From NCBI RefSeq assembly GCF_026213295.1, contig NC_079418.1, positions 6,076,479 through 6,140,478 on the forward strand: DNA of 64,000 bases, in the 5' to 3' direction. The position numbers and the translations under genes are program-made. Below are positions 27,673 to 50,373 of this stretch, piece after piece. The notes beneath the pieces are model-generated. The model was not told where the DNA came from, searched no databases, and saw only the letters and a program-made list of their open reading frames with translations. This DNA is from Gadus chalcogrammus. Taxonomy: Eukaryota > Chordata > Actinopteri > Gadiformes > Gadidae. How positions within the stretch are numbered: position 1 is the first letter of the stretch; every line of letters starts with the position of its first letter.

Positions 27673-30191
27673 GTACCCCCCCCTCTACGAACGCCTCCTG
27701 GCGGACGTCTGGCAGTAGGATGCGCTTTATGGAAATCCGAAATCAATGTATCATCCATGATCATATTCCGTGACAGCCATTGCCGGTGTTCTGGTCCGTA
27801 ACCCTCCCAATCCACCAGGTACTGGAAACCACGCCCCCTAGGACGTATGTCCAGCAACTGCCGGACCGTCCACACCGGGTGATTGTCAATGATGCGCGGT
27901 GGAGGTGGCGCAGGCGTAGCGACCGCCAGAGGGCTGGAGGAGACAGGCTTGATCAATGACACATGAAACGTGGGGTGAACCCGAAGAGAGGGAGGAAGCC
28001 GGAGACGTACAGCACAAGGGTTTATGATGGCCTCGATTTCAAAAGGTCCAATGAACCGGGGCGCGAGTTTCCGAGAGGCTACCTTCAAATGGAGATCCTT
28101 AGTTGAGAGCCAGACCTTCTGGCCGGGGACGTAATGAGGTGCCGGTGTCCGGTGGCGATTGGCCTGCCGCTGGGAGCGGGTGGAAGCCCGAAGCAGCGCA
28201 GCCCGAGCTTTGTTCCATGTTCGTTGGCAGCGTAGGATGTGGGACCGAACTGAAGGAACAGCAATCTCTGCCTCCTGCGAGGGAAACAGCGGGGGCTGGT
28301 AGCCCAGGGAGCAGAGAAAGGGAGACATTCCGGTAGTGTCATTTCTGTGTGTGTTGTGTGCGTACTCAACCCAAGGAAGATGAAGGCTCCATGAAGCGGG
28401 ATTGGCGGCTGTGACGCAGCGTAGCATGCCCTCCAGTTCCTGGTTTGCCCGCTCCGCCTGGCCGTTGGTCTGAGGGTGATATCCAGAGGAGAGACTGGCT
28501 GTGGTTCCCAGGGCCAAACAAAAGGCTCGCCACACCTGGGAGATAAATTGGGGGCCCCGGTCCGACACGATGTCCGCAGGGATGCCGTGTATTCGGAAAA
28601 CCTGAGAAACCATCAGCTCTGCAGTCTCTCTCGCAGAGGGAAGTCCGGGTAGAGCGATGAAGTGGGCTGCCTTCGAAAAACGATCAATTATGGTGAGTAT
28701 GGTGGTGTTACCTCTGGATGGAGGGAGACCGGTAACGAAATCCAGGGCGATGTTGGACCACGGACGACTGGGGATGGGGAGCGGGCGAAGCAGTCCCGAC
28801 CGGGGTTTGTTGGTTGTCTTGTTGCGCGCACAGGTGGTACATGCGGCGATGAAAGACCTGGTGTCCCGGTCCATGGTAGGCCACCAGAACCGGCGTTGCA
28901 GGAAAGCCAGAGTCCGGTTGATCCCGGGATGACAAGCCAGCCTCGATGAGTGACCCCACTGTAATACGTCTGAACGGACTGCATCCGGAACAAACAACCG
29001 ACCGGGAGGGCCCGTGCCCGGATCGGCCTGATGAGCCTGGGCCTGGGTAACCAAGGACTCAATCCTCCAGACCACTGAGCCCACCACACAAGTGGGTGGT
29101 AGAATGGAGTCCAAAACAGAACACTCCCCGTCCACGGAGTGCAAACGGGACAATGCGTCCGGCTTGGTGTTGCGGGAACCCGGGCGATAGGAAAGGGAGA
29201 ATTTAAAGCGACCAAAAAATAGCGCCCACCTTGCCTGGCGGGAGTTGAGACGTTTTGCAGACTGGATATAACTCAGATTCTTGTGGTCCGTCCACACGAC
29301 GAACGGCAGTTCCGCCCCCTCCAGCCAGTGACGCCACTCCTCGAGCGCGAGCTTGACGGCGAGGAGCTCCCGATTTCCCACGTCGTAGTTCCGCTCTGGG
29401 GGAGATAGCCCTCGAGAGAGGAAAGCACAAGGGTGAAGCTTACCGTCCGAAGCTGAGCGTTGGGACAGTACAGCTCCAACCCCAGTGTCCGATGCGTCGA
29501 CCTCCACCACGAATTGCAGCTTGCCATCGGGCTGCGTGAGAACCGGAGCGGAGACGAAGCGTCGCTTCAACACCTCGAGGGCCGCCGCGGCCTCCGAGGT
29601 CCATCTGAAGGTCACCTTGACGGAGGTCAGCGCTGTGAGGGGCGCGACGATGCGGCTGAAGTTCCTAATGAACCTTCTGTAGAAGTCTGCAAACCCCAGA
29701 AAGCGTTGGAGCTGCTTGCGATTGGTGGGAGTAGGCCAATCAGCTACAGCAGCTACCTTTCCTGGATCCATCTCCAGCCTCCCCTGGCCGATAAGGAATC
29801 CCAGGAAGGTCACCGATGGCGCATGGAATTCGCATTTCTCCGCCTTGACAAATAGACGATTCTCCAAGAGGCGCTGCAGCACTTGACGGACATGCAGCTT
29901 GTGTTCTGCGAGGGACCGGGAGAAAATCAGGATATCATCAATGTACACGAACACAAACTGATGGAGCATGTCTCTCAATACGTCATTGACCAGGGCCTGA
30001 AATACTGCAGGGGCATTTGTAAGACCAAAAGGCATCACCAGGTACTCGAAATGACCTAATGGAGTAGTGAAGCCTGTCTTCCACTCGTCCCCTTCTCGGA
30101 TGCGGACCAAGTGGTAGGCGTTACGGAGGTCCAGCTTGGTAAAAACTGTAGCACCCCGCAGGGGAACAAAGGCAGAGTCTATGAGGGGCAA
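27645..30191 (-). CDS. Pol, second frame: reverse transcriptase, RNase H, integrase, chromodomain
   Basis: The intact 848-residue frame covers: reverse transcriptase with [11 protein letters not shown]; RNase H region with [17 protein letters not shown] and [11 protein letters not shown]; integrase with a zinc finger ([20 protein letters not shown] then CTTCARNK), the catalytic core ([18 protein letters not shown], a late conserved Glu in [13 protein letters not shown]) and [10 protein letters not shown]-terminal chromodomain follows, with [20 protein letters not shown] and [13 protein letters not shown]. The chromodomain defines the chromovirus branch and is thought to steer integration to marked chromatin. 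Similarity extends upstream of this methionine to the A run. Confidence 0.95.
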   Translation of the reverse strand: MPLIDSAFVPLRGATVFTKLDLRNAYHLVRIREGDEWKTGFTTPLGHFEYLVMPFGLTNAPAVFQALVNDVLRDMLHQFVFVYIDDILIFSRSLAEHKLHVRQVLQRLLENRLFVKAEKCEFHAPSVTFLGFLIGQGRLEMDPGKVAAVADWPTPTNRKQLQRFLGFADFYRRFIRNFSRIVAPLTALTSVKVTFRWTSEAAAALEVLKRRFVSAPVLTQPDGKLQFVVEVDASDTGVGAVLSQRSASDGKLHPCAFLSRGLSPPERNYDVGNRELLAVKLALEEWRHWLEGAELPFVVWTDHKNLSYIQSAKRLNSRQARWALFFGRFKFSLSYRPGSRNTKPDALSRLHSVDGECSVLDSILPPTCVVGSVVWRIESLVTQAQAHQADPGTGPPGRLFVPDAVRSDVLQWGHSSRLACHPGINRTLAFLQRRFWWPTMDRDTRSFIAACTTCARNKTTNKPRSGLLRPLPIPSRPWSNIALDFVTGLPPSRGNTTILTIIDRFSKAAHFIALPGLPSARETAELMVSQVFRIHGIPADIVSDRGPQFISQVWRAFCLALGTTASLSSGYHPQTNGQAERANQELEGMLRCVTAANPASWSLHLPWVEYAHNTHRNDTTGMSPFLCSLGYQPPLFPSQEAEIAVPSVRSHILRCQRTWNKARAALLRASTRSQRQANRHRTPAPHYVPGQKVWLSTKDLHLKVASRKLAPRFIGPFEIEAIINPCAVRLRLPPSLRVHPTFHVSLIKPVSSSPLAVATPAPPPPRIIDNHPVWTVRQLLDIRPRGRGFQYLVDWEGYGPEHRQWLSRNMIMDDTLISDFHKAHPTARRPPGGVRRGGGTVTVSPTGS

Positions 30192-30255
30192 CGAGTACTT
30201 GTTCTTAATCGTAATGTCGTTGAGTCCCCTATAATCAATGCAGGGGCGAAGGGAC

Positions 30256-31080
30256 TTATCCTTCTTGGAAACAAAAAAAAAACCCTGCTCCTACCGGTGA
30301 AGATGAGGGCCGAATAATCCCTGCGGCAAGAGAGTCCCGGATATACCCCTCCATGGCCTCTCGTTCTGGAAGTGAGAGGTTAAACAGGCGGCTGCTAGGG
30401 AGAGGGGAACCAGGAAGTAAATCAATGGCACAATCATAAGGGCGATGTGGTGGCAGAGATAGTGCGTGTTGTTTACTGAATACAGATCCTAAATCATGAT
30501 AGTCCAGGGGCACCAACGTGAGGTCCGGGGACTCCGGAACCGTCGGTGGGGAGACTGCCGTAGGTGCTGAGGCGGAGCGTAAACAGTTCAATAGGCAATG
30601 GGTACTCCAAGCAGTGATCCTACCAGAAACCCACTCCAAACTGGGGTTATGGAGACGAAGCCAGGGATGGCCCAGGACCACAGGAGTCTGGGGTGAGTCA
30701 ATGAGGTGAAAGGAAATCTTTTCCTGATGGTTACCGGAGAGCAGCAAGGACATGGGAGCGGTCTTGTGCTCAATTCTGTCCAGGTGCAATCCGTTGAGCG
30801 CACTCACCTCCATAGGCACGTCGAGTGGGATGAGGTCTACTCCCAGCTGTCGAGCCACCCTTCGGTCCAAAAAACTCTCGTCTGCTCCGGAATCGACGAG
30901 GGCGGAGAGGGGCAAGGAGCGGTTCTGCCAAGACAGAGTGGCCTTCAGCAGAGTACGGGAGTTAGAATAGTTAGGGACACAACTCGATCGATAAACTCCC
31001 ATTACGACCGAGCCGGACCGTTTCCCGGGCGCCGGGGACAGTGAAGGAGGATATGGCCCGTCCTCCCACAATACATGCAA
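30256..31080 (-). CDS. Pol, first frame: protease and start of reverse transcriptase
   Basis: It contains the aspartic protease active site ([17 protein letters not shown]) and [17 protein letters not shown], then the linker [20 protein letters not shown] and [20 protein letters not shown] leading into reverse transcriptase. The frame is lost at the A run 30273-30282 (T run on this strand), where one base seems extra. After that the protein continues in the next frame. Whether the shift is real or a homopolymer sequencing error cannot be told here. The way pol is normally expressed from gag is not visible beyond the overlap. Confidence 0.88.
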   Translation of the reverse strand: MHVLWEDGPYPPSLSPAPGKRSGSVVMGVYRSSCVPNYSNSRTLLKATLSWQNRSLPLSALVDSGADESFLDRRVARQLGVDLIPLDVPMEVSALNGLHLDRIEHKTAPMSLLLSGNHQEKISFHLIDSPQTPVVLGHPWLRLHNPSLEWVSGRITAWSTHCLLNCLRSASAPTAVSPPTVPESPDLTLVPLDYHDLGSVFSKQHALSLPPHRPYDCAIDLLPGSPLPSSRLFNLSLPEREAMEGYIRDSLAAGIIRPSSSPVGAGFFFCFQEG

Positions 31081-32009
31081 GCGCCCGTCCGTCGGCGCTG
31101 GTCGCGTTCCTCCATGGTTAGGTGGACGCGCCCCAGCTGCATGGGCTCTGGCTCGGGAAGGCTCGGAGGCTCACGAAAGGCCTCGGTAATCCGCGGCGGA
31201 GGTCTCACTGTCGTGTGCTGGGAAGGAAACGATGACGGGGTCCGGACGACACTCTCCCTCCTTCGCTCCCGAATGCGGTTGTCCAATTGCATGGCGAGAG
31301 TAATGAGTGCCTCCAAGTCGGACGGCTCGTCCCGCAACGCGATCTCATCCCGTAGATGATCAGCCAGGGAGCGCTGAAAAACGTCTCTCAGAGCGTCGTC
31401 ACGCCAGCCGCTCTCTGCTGCGTAGATACGGAAGTCAATCACCAGCTCCGCCACGCTGCGACTGCCCTGGCGTAAATCCAAAAGTCTCTGGGCAGCCTCT
31501 CGGCCCCGAACTGGATGATCGAACGTCCGTCGCAGCGCCGTAGTAAAGGCTAAATAGTTCGAGGCCTCGGGACCCCCGCGGTCCATCTCAGCCGAAGCCC
31601 AGGTAAGCGCCACCCCTCGAAGGCAGGCGACGAGGTAGGCGATGCGGGAGGTCTCGGTGGCGTAGGTGAGTGGCTGCTGCTGGAAAACTCCTCCCACCTG
31701 GAGAAGGAACCCATGACAGGCTCCAGGATCGCCCCCATATGGTGCCGGGGTTGGGACGTAGGGCTCCCGACGAACGATAGGGACCGTAGCGGGGGGATCC
31801 GCGGACGGACCAGAGGGAGGGGTCAAGAGTGCCAGCCGGGACTCGAGGGACGACAATGCCGTAGCAAATCGGGCTAGGCTTGCGGAAGCCTCCCTCAGGT
31901 TCCGGGAATGTTCTACCCCGAGGCCGCCTTGGCGGCGTACCTCCTGGGTTAAATTCGCTAAGCGAGCGGCCAAGGAATCGGCTGCGTCATTTGTGTCGGC
32001 TGGGTCCAT
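31002..32009 (-). CDS. Gag polyprotein of the chromovirus-type element
   Basis: The likely start is [20 protein letters not shown], about 335 residues. A coiled N-terminal region is followed by the retrotransposon capsid core ([54 protein letters not shown]) and a single CCHC zinc knuckle, [14 protein letters not shown], near the C-terminus. It packages element RNA into cytoplasmic particles. The open frame extends upstream into the LTR, but the MDPADT methionine lies just inside the element and fits family practice. The pol frame overlaps the end of gag by about 80 nt. Confidence 0.92.
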   Translation of the reverse strand: MDPADTNDAADSLAARLANLTQEVRRQGGLGVEHSRNLREASASLARFATALSSLESRLALLTPPSGPSADPPATVPIVRREPYVPTPAPYGGDPGACHGFLLQVGGVFQQQPLTYATETSRIAYLVACLRGVALTWASAEMDRGGPEASNYLAFTTALRRTFDHPVRGREAAQRLLDLRQGSRSVAELVIDFRIYAAESGWRDDALRDVFQRSLADHLRDEIALRDEPSDLEALITLAMQLDNRIRERRRESVVRTPSSFPSQHTTVRPPPRITEAFREPPSLPEPEPMQLGRVHLTMEERDQRRRTGACMYCGRTGHILLHCPRRPGNGPARS

Positions 32010-32027
32010 CTTTTGGCCAGATCGTAC

Positions 32028-32518
32028 TGTTACGGGGCAAGACGGGGTGAACCCAAACGCACGGCACAAATGACGACAGGAAGAGGTTGGTAGCAATTAA
32101 CCAGTTTATTGCTACACAGAGCAGAGGAGAATGTCTGTGGCGATCCGGAGATGGTTGGTCGGGTGGATTGCCGGACAGGTAGTCACCCTCGACGGTTCGG
32201 AGGAACTGGTATTCCTGCAGGAGAGGAGAGTCGAGTGGTGAACGAGAACAACGAGAATACTAGGAAAGGGCTAGAGAGGTCGGAGGATAACTTAGCTAGG
32301 TAAGTGTAGTTGACGATCTGGCGACGAAAGGTTGAATGACTGGGGAAGATATACAGGTGGGCGTGATTGGTGATGATGGTCAGGTGCGGGTGATCACCGT
32401 GGCTGGGTTGGGGAGTTCAGCAGGCCACGCCCCCGTACATGAAACAGAACATGACAGACAGACAAGACAAACAGAGAAAACTAGCGGCAGCTAGGATCCG
32501 GTGGGAGAGACCGTGACA
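32028..32518 (-). repeat. 5' LTR of the chromovirus-type element
   Basis: On the element strand it begins TGTCACGG and ends GTAACA. It contains an AATAAA poly(A) signal (within GTGTAGCAATAAACTGG). The sequence following it, where the primer-binding site should be (GTACGATCTGGCCAAAAG), did not match a tRNA I recognise. Confidence 0.93.
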
Positions 32519-33482
32519 GTTATATTCTATAGACCCTATAGTATCTGTGGTATAAAGGCTGGGGCGAATTTCAAATTATAAATATGTACACTTTAAGTTG
32601 AAATTATAGACCGTTGCGATTCCCATTGAAACGAATGCCGTGGTGAATAGTCTTAAAAACGAGAGCTGATAAATTGTTAAAAAAGAATTAAACTGTAATC
32701 AGACAATGCGGTAATATGCTATAGACCCTGGAGTATCCGTGGTAAAAAGGCTGCGACGAATTTCGAATTATAAATATGTACGATGTATCCTTTAAATACG
32801 TCCATGGAACTGATGGCCAATGTGAATGATAGATACGTGTGGACCGCTGAAGAGGTAAAACTTTTCCTTGCTCTCATCGAAGAAAAAAACATTACAGCTA
32901 TTTTAGATGGAAAACAACACAATTGCACTATATATTAGGACCTAAGAGAGGACGTTATCAAAAGCATACGACAAGCCATTGAAAGATTCGCTTCACCTTT
33001 TAAATGGAAACGTGACAATTGATATATTAGGGATGGCAAATCGATTTTTCCCAGGATGGGGGGGTTGTGTGTCCCCCCCGGGACTCCCGCCCATGGGGAA
33101 ATTGCTTCATGGTGTAAATTAACTCCAGCCAATCAGAGTGATGCTTATTGCTCGATCGGAGCAAAAAAAACACTAAAATGTATTATACTATAAAAGGGAA
33201 AACCCTCTTAGACATTAAAACATTGGTTCTCAGAGTGCGGCCCGTGGGCCAATGGCGGCCTGCAGAAACATTCCTGGTGGCCCGCAATGACATCCAGATG
33301 TAAGTAAAATAAAAAAATAATAATAATAAAACATAAATAAAAAGAGAAAAGTCGACTCCTTTCAATCAAATCCTGTTCCATTTGTTAGTTTTAATCCGAC
33401 TGTACATTTTTTAAGAAGGATGAACCTCTGTTTCGTGATTTAGACCTCACTTGTTATTCTGTCTTTTTTGCAGATCACACCG
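32519..33482. other. Intergenic DNA right of the chromovirus-type element
   Basis: Two diverged copies of a sequence containing TATAGACCCT(A/G)(T/G)AGTATC and AATTATAAATATGTAC occur at about 32526-32590 and 32708-32785. They suggest an old duplication of the insertion site region, also seen at the left edge (AATCAGAAAACTGGGTTAT against AATCAGACAATGCGGTAATAT). No gene. Confidence 0.5.
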
Positions 33483-33550
<68 letters not shown>

Positions 33551-33552
33551 TC
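33483..33552. repeat. (TTTC)n microsatellite
   Basis: About 70 bp of uninterrupted CTTT tetranucleotide. Confidence 0.95.
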
Positions 33553-34339
33553 CTTCAGCCTAGCAGACTGTCTGTGTAATCCTTGTCTGTTGTGGACTGA
33601 ACCCACCTTCCGTGAGACCTGATTGGTCCCAGCGTGGACTGAACCCGCCTCCCCAGTGCGCTGATTGGTCCCGTAATTAGAACTTAACTGGACAACAGAA
33701 TGTTAGTTTGGTCTGCGTTCCAATTCGCAAATATCTTTCCCCTTGTACGTGTATCATGCTGCATGCAGTGGCATTTTCTCCCGGAGGCCAAGGGAAGCCA
33801 TGCTTCCCAGTTTTTTTGACTATAGATGTCATCCAATAAAAACATTTAGATGCAGCGCAGATCTAGGTGGACACGCCCACTAGTGATGTCATATGGGGCA
33901 GATTTTTCGAAACGGCTTGTAAGGCTTATCACAAGCACACCTGGTGGTATAATATGTCCCCTTTAACAGTTTCGGTAATTCGTTGGTGCTGTGTTGCTGT
34001 CATTTCTTCCCCACGTCATCCTCTCATTGAGCATTTAAAAATGCGGGAAACGGCTCTCTAAATGTTAAATACTAAAAATGCAGTAAAAAACGACATTGCA
34101 CGCTGTACGTCCGCAAGGAAGCAAGCCCGAAGTGGCATCTCTTGGTGAAAAAAAAAAGGAGGATTAACCAATCAGGTGAGGGTACCATCATGACACTGCC
34201 CTCCTGCGATTAGTCAGCAGGGTGCCAAGGGAAGCCACTGGGCCCTTGCTTCAGACCAATCAAATCAAAGCATCATTATTAACGTCACTGAAATGTAAAC
34301 AAATAGCAGGAGATTAGCATGTTTGCATTTTTATCATGT
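33553..34339. other. Intergenic DNA, no gene seen
   Basis: A twofold tandem repeat of about 43 bp (GTGGACTGAACCC...CTGATTGGTCCC) lies at about 33594-33675. A stretch near 33770-34300 resembles degraded repeat DNA. No coding feature is supported. Confidence 0.5.
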
Positions 34340-34397
34340 TGCAGGCTCATCAGCTCCTCGCCCTGCAGGTGCGCCACATCATTGGTTCCGGCGGAAG
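34340..34397 (-). pseudogene. 58-bp duplicate of nlgn4x cytoplasmic-tail coding sequence
   Basis: This stretch aligns without gaps to 38433-38490 of the last nlgn4x exon with 4 mismatches in 58. Read on the minus strand it would encode [16 protein letters not shown], against [16 protein letters not shown] in the gene. Homology stops abruptly on both sides. Both ends lie at a TGCAG sequence. It has the same orientation as the gene and lies about 3.7 kb downstream of its stop. No splice or start context is evident, so it is best read as a gene fragment copy. Confidence 0.8.
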
Positions 34398-35930
34398 TGC
34401 AGTTATGGAGGGTGGACTATTTAGTAAAAAATTATTTTACAAAACTAGCACTTGAGCAGCAATTAAAAATCGAATCTGACGGCACGCCAATGCCGAAGCT
34501 TCAGCTGCGTGTAGACAGAAAGAGAGGTTATCGCACTTTAAATGAGGAGAGCTATGTCCATTGACAATAAATAGGGTGAGTAAAATACACATTATCTTCC
34601 GATGCAGCTTTACTGTACCCTGAACGTTTCGCTACGTGTTATTTTTTGTGTTCTTATATTGCTAATTGTGCCTTTTTTGCCTGGAATAAGTTGCATTGGT
34701 CAATCCACTGAAGTTGTTGTTTTATCAAGGTTGTTAACGCTATGAATCAGCACCAGTGACGGTAGCTGTATAGGGCCGGCTCACCTGAACAGATGCGGCT
34801 GTGGTTGTTTATAGCCGCTTGTTCTGCCTTGTCTTGGTGTTGTATTTTAAGTAGTGTTGTATAATGAACAATTGGCCTAGTTTAAACAAAAAGGATGTAT
34901 AGAAAGTATGTGAGTATGTCAAGCACATATACAACTGATTGTGTGAGTCGTGTTACAAGTGAAAGTGAAACTTGAAATAGCCTACGTAAAAACTCTCCTA
35001 ATTACATTGTGAGTATACGCTTCTTTCATTCACTGTTGAATCTGGATTGGGCATTAAGTTGTGCAGGTCGGTCAGGGTGGGGGCTGCATTTATAATAAAA
35101 TGTTTAATTGAATAAGATGTTTAGGAGGACTGTGTGTGTGTGGGGGGGGGGGAGTGAGTGAGAGAGAGAGAGAGTTCATGTTGTGTCCAGTCGGTCAGAT
35201 TACAAGCGTGTGTAAATCCTGGTAAAATGACCAGGCGCTCAAATAGCTCTTGTTGTTACATTTTATACATACAAGCTTCAAAAAAGAATGTCGATTAAAG
35301 GTTTTGGCTCTCTTGGCTTCCAAAAATCCCAACGCCACTGGCTGCATGCTGGCTTGCATACTGATAAATGATATGAGATGTATTCCAACATCTTGGTGTT
35401 TTCTTGCAAACTGCATTTTACATACCATACTAAATATTTTCTCTGGCATACAGAGTAGTATGGTTGAATAGGTATTGGATCGCAGCCTAAATGTTTAGAT
35501 GATTCACTCAATGGTAGCCATGGTCCTACGGAAATAAACTGTCATGAAAAATGTGTTTTGTCATGACAGGACATGTCAACATGAAGTGTATATGAATATC
35601 AAAAAAAATATTTTATTGAAACAAAAATGAAGGTGTCGAATCCGATATGTGTCATTTACTTGTGGTCTTTGTCTCACAAGGTGTTGCATATCTTAGGATC
35701 CCCAACTCTTGGTTCCGATCACACAGTCCCGATCTCATAATCGTGATTTCATGGTCGACGAAAGTGGAATTGTCTAATTCCATAAATGGATCTGTTCTAC
35801 ACCATGAATGTGTATATATATATATATATAATTTAATATATATTTATTTAAATATTTTGTGTGTTTTAGCTTGTTTAATATGTGCATCGTTCAAAACATA
35901 CACAGTATTCTCGTCCCAATGATACTTTCG
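34398..35930. other. Intergenic DNA, no gene seen
   Basis: AT-rich sequence with a short G run and GA tract at about 35140-35175, and a short TA tract near 35815-35830. A short open frame (34319-34564) covers the neuroligin fragment in the opposite sense and has no recognisable domain. Confidence 0.5.
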
Positions 35931-37255
35931 TACATCGCTGTGGTTGTCGTTTTTTAGAAAATACTTTAATATTTTATTAAAAATGCTGCAGAAAAAGTTT
36001 ATACAGCTGTCCAGCCACAGATATTATTGATATTACTTAAGGCAAAACTGCAAACAAATATCAGAAGACAAACTAAGGAATCTTCCAAACTCTACAATAA
36101 AACCCTTTAAATCCTGACCGAACTGAGGGCTCAACAGAATATCTCATATAGAATTGACAAATGTCGATTGAAATCTCTTTTTTTTGGCTTAATTTGTCGA
36201 CAAAGGATGCAGAATTAAAAAGAGTTAGTTTTACTTTCCTCCATACTTTTTATATAATAATGTCATTAATATTTACAATCATTCACTTGCTTCCATAACC
36301 CCAAAAATATCACAAGCCGGCACATGTACATATTGCTAGCAAATGACAATTTGAAATATCTAACATATACCTCTTTTACAAACGTATTCAAATTAGGCTA
36401 AACAAAAAAATTCACTGCTTTGTTTTTTTTTCTTTGTCGGTTTCCAAATAAAACATAGCGGGCCACATTTCAGTTAAGTTAAGTTAAGCTGAGGCAGTGT
36501 TTCGATAGCAAGACAAAAAGGAAAAATGAAACCATACAAAATTAGACCGCCGAAAAGTCTAGTACGTGTGTATGTGTGTGTGGGGGATAGGATCATACCA
36601 TGTCCTGTTTTAAGAGTAGAGGGGTGTCCAACAGTATCAGAAGAAGAAGAAAATCCAAAAGTTTTTATCGGGGCATGCACGTATGATTTTACACGAAGAA
36701 CGATGATGTTGAATGCTCAATCATGAACTTTTTATAAATATCATTATTTGCCCAGAACAGCCGACCGCCAAAAGTCGTGTTAAAATGTGCGTCCTCATTA
36801 AATGGGGATTGTTTTTGCGTTTCGGCCATTTTGTGGTTAAAATAATAAGAAAAAAAACACGGAAAATAAAAAACGTAGAAAAAGTTGTAATTCCGATAAA
36901 ATCATAACATTTAAAGTACGGATATTTACACACACACACAGCGAGCGGAAAAGCACAGGGATTCAACCGATAAATCAAAAACAAAATCAACAACAATAAA
37001 AGCTCTTTTGATATCTTTAAACTTTTTTCATTAAACCTCTGCTCACAACTATATACTTTTTTGTTCTTTAAAAAGGTTTCATAAATACATTTCAGGCCCC
37101 AGGGGGTGATTTTCATTTTGAAAGTTTTCGCCCCGGTCGATATTTAATATTCAACATATGGATCCTTTATCGGATTACTGTCTCGGTTGTCCATTACTGT
37201 CTCAGTAGCGGAGCGATAATCAAAAGAATGCCGCTGCCCCTGTCCACTTCGGATT

Positions 37256-37303
<48 letters not shown>

Positions 37304-38089
37304 CTGTTTCATGGCACAAAATGGCCACAGTAATGAGACTCCTTGTGAGCAGTAATGAGTGTGTGATTGTAAGGTTTTCCCCTTCGGCGATAATTTCAAT
37401 CTTTTGGTCAAACTCTCCGTGGCGAAATAAGTTCAACATAAAAGTTGGGTTGGAGAGGGGGGCCAGACCCTGTGCCTCCCGGACGTGACTCTGAATGCGG
37501 CCGTCCCTCAGATGTCTAGACCTGGTCTGTTCCAGAAGTCTGTGTGAGGATACGGGCGATGGTTCATTGAGAAGGCATGGTAGTAAAATAACGTCTCACC
37601 CTCCGAGACCCTCCCAGGCCCCAAAGACCTCCAAAGCCCCCAAGACCTCAAAGTCCTCGTAGCTCTTGGTCTCTCCTCGCGCTCCCAACCCACGTCCAAG
37701 TCCCTGTTTTCCATGTAAATTTTGTGCTGGCCGAATCCTGCAATCCTGAATCCAGACCCCTTCTCCTCCAGCTGCTAACCTCACCCAAACCAGGGAATCA
37801 GGGTAGAAAAACGATCCCCTGCTCATCGCGATCCAACCCCAGCCTTCTCTCCGCCCTATATCCAACCCCTGCCAACCAGGGTCTCTGCGTCCAAACAACC
37901 CATTCTCCCCTACCTCAAAACAACCCCCTTCTCCTGCTCCATCCAACCCCAATCTTCTCTCCACCCTTCATCCAGTCCTACCCCATCCAGGGTCTCCGCG
38001 TCCAACTACAAACCCCCCCTGCGTCGGTTAGTCCACCCGGTCCCAGACCCCACCTGGACCTCCTCCTCCAGGCCCCTCCGGGGGTGGAG
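35931..38089 (-). other. nlgn4x: Probable nlgn4x 3' UTR and downstream DNA
   Basis: No competing gene or recognisable transposon lies here. The sequence downstream of the stop is AT-rich below about 37150, with a (TA)n tract at about 37256-37299. On the gene strand, AATAAA occurs in TTTTAATAAAATATTAAAG near 35965, and again near 35610 in TTTCAATAAAATATTTTT. Either could be the poly(A) signal. Where the transcript ends is a guess; RNA data would decide. Confidence 0.4.
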
Positions 38090-49590
<11,501 letters not shown>

Positions 49591-49650
49591 ATCCCTATGG
49601 TCATGTGATATTGGTATACGCAGTACTTATTAACTTTAAAGGGACACTTC
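49591..49650. repeat. Left remnant of a 55-60 bp minisatellite
   Basis: One clear unit (CATGTGATATTGGTATACGC, then AGTACTTATTAACTTTAAAG) matches the array at 62365-62762. The array appears to have been split by about 12.7 kb of nested insertions. Confidence 0.65.
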
Positions 49651-50160
49651 ACGTCATATTTTTGAATGGTCTTGCATCATTCCGGTAGATCCAACGAGCG
49701 CTAAAGAAGCAATGATGCAGATGACCAGCAATGACCAGAGACGCAGTCGTTTATTTATAATATCATACGGCGCACACAGCTTTTGTCCGTGTTCTATACG
49801 ATATTCTAGAACACTCCGGGAGCTCCGGCGGGAGACCTGGAGCTCTAAATCTAAATTATATAATATAATATATAGACATCTATAATATATTACATAATAT
49901 CACGGCAAAAAAAGCTGTGCGCGCCTCTGGATGAAATTATTAATAAACGACTGTGTCGGGTTCTCCGACTTCTCTGGTCCTGAGTCAAAGCCAACGTTTC
50001 TTCCCCCAATTCCTTCTCCACCATGCCCGAATATCAATACACAGGTCTTATTTTGCAAACCCGCACCCGCCCATACCCGCGAATTACATTCCGCACCCTA
50101 CCAGACCTGCTATAAATTGATACTGACGCCCGACCCGCACCCGAAGGAAAACATTCAATG
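49651..50160. mobile_element. Left part of a degraded repeat rich in ACCCGCACCCG, split by an L2-like LINE
   Basis: Sequence such as CAGAGACGCAGTCGTTTATT and GGGTTCTCCGACTTCTCTGG, followed by CCGCACCCG-type motifs, has counterparts on the far side of the LINE at about 55090-55345 (GACCCGCACCCGC, AGAGACGTCCGAG, CACACAGCTTTTGGCCGTG). I read this as one older element interrupted by the LINE. I do not recognise its family. Confidence 0.5.
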
Positions 50161-50373
50161 GAACGCCAGGAAATTACACTATAATATATGTATTTATATA
50201 GCACCTATAAAAACAATAATTTACAAAGTGCTTTGAAATAACACAATTACGAAGACATTTAGGAAGAGAATAATAAAAAAAAATAATAAATAGACTACGT
50301 CACATAAAAGCAAGTCTATAAAAGGATTTAAAAGAGTTTACTGATTCAGCAAGCTCTATCTCTGCAGGTCGTT

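Larger units (their letters stand above)
27182..32518 (-). mobile_element. Full-length Ty3/Gypsy chromovirus-type LTR retrotransposon, recent insertion
   Basis: Two LTRs of 491 bp (27182-27672 and 32028-32518) lie exactly 4,846 bp apart. I saw no difference between them. Five-base duplications GTTAT flank the unit (27177-27181, 32519-32523). Order on the minus strand is LTR, gag with a zinc knuckle, protease, reverse transcriptase, RNase H, integrase, chromodomain, polypurine tract, LTR. This is the order of the fish Sushi-like chromoviruses. Identical LTRs mean very recent insertion. The one clear lesion is an apparent extra base in an A run (30273-30282). Confidence 0.95.

Noticed and set aside
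34319..34564. 81-residue frame over the neuroligin fragment
   Set aside because: Opposite sense to the neuroligin reading frame, no known domain, no splice or promoter context.
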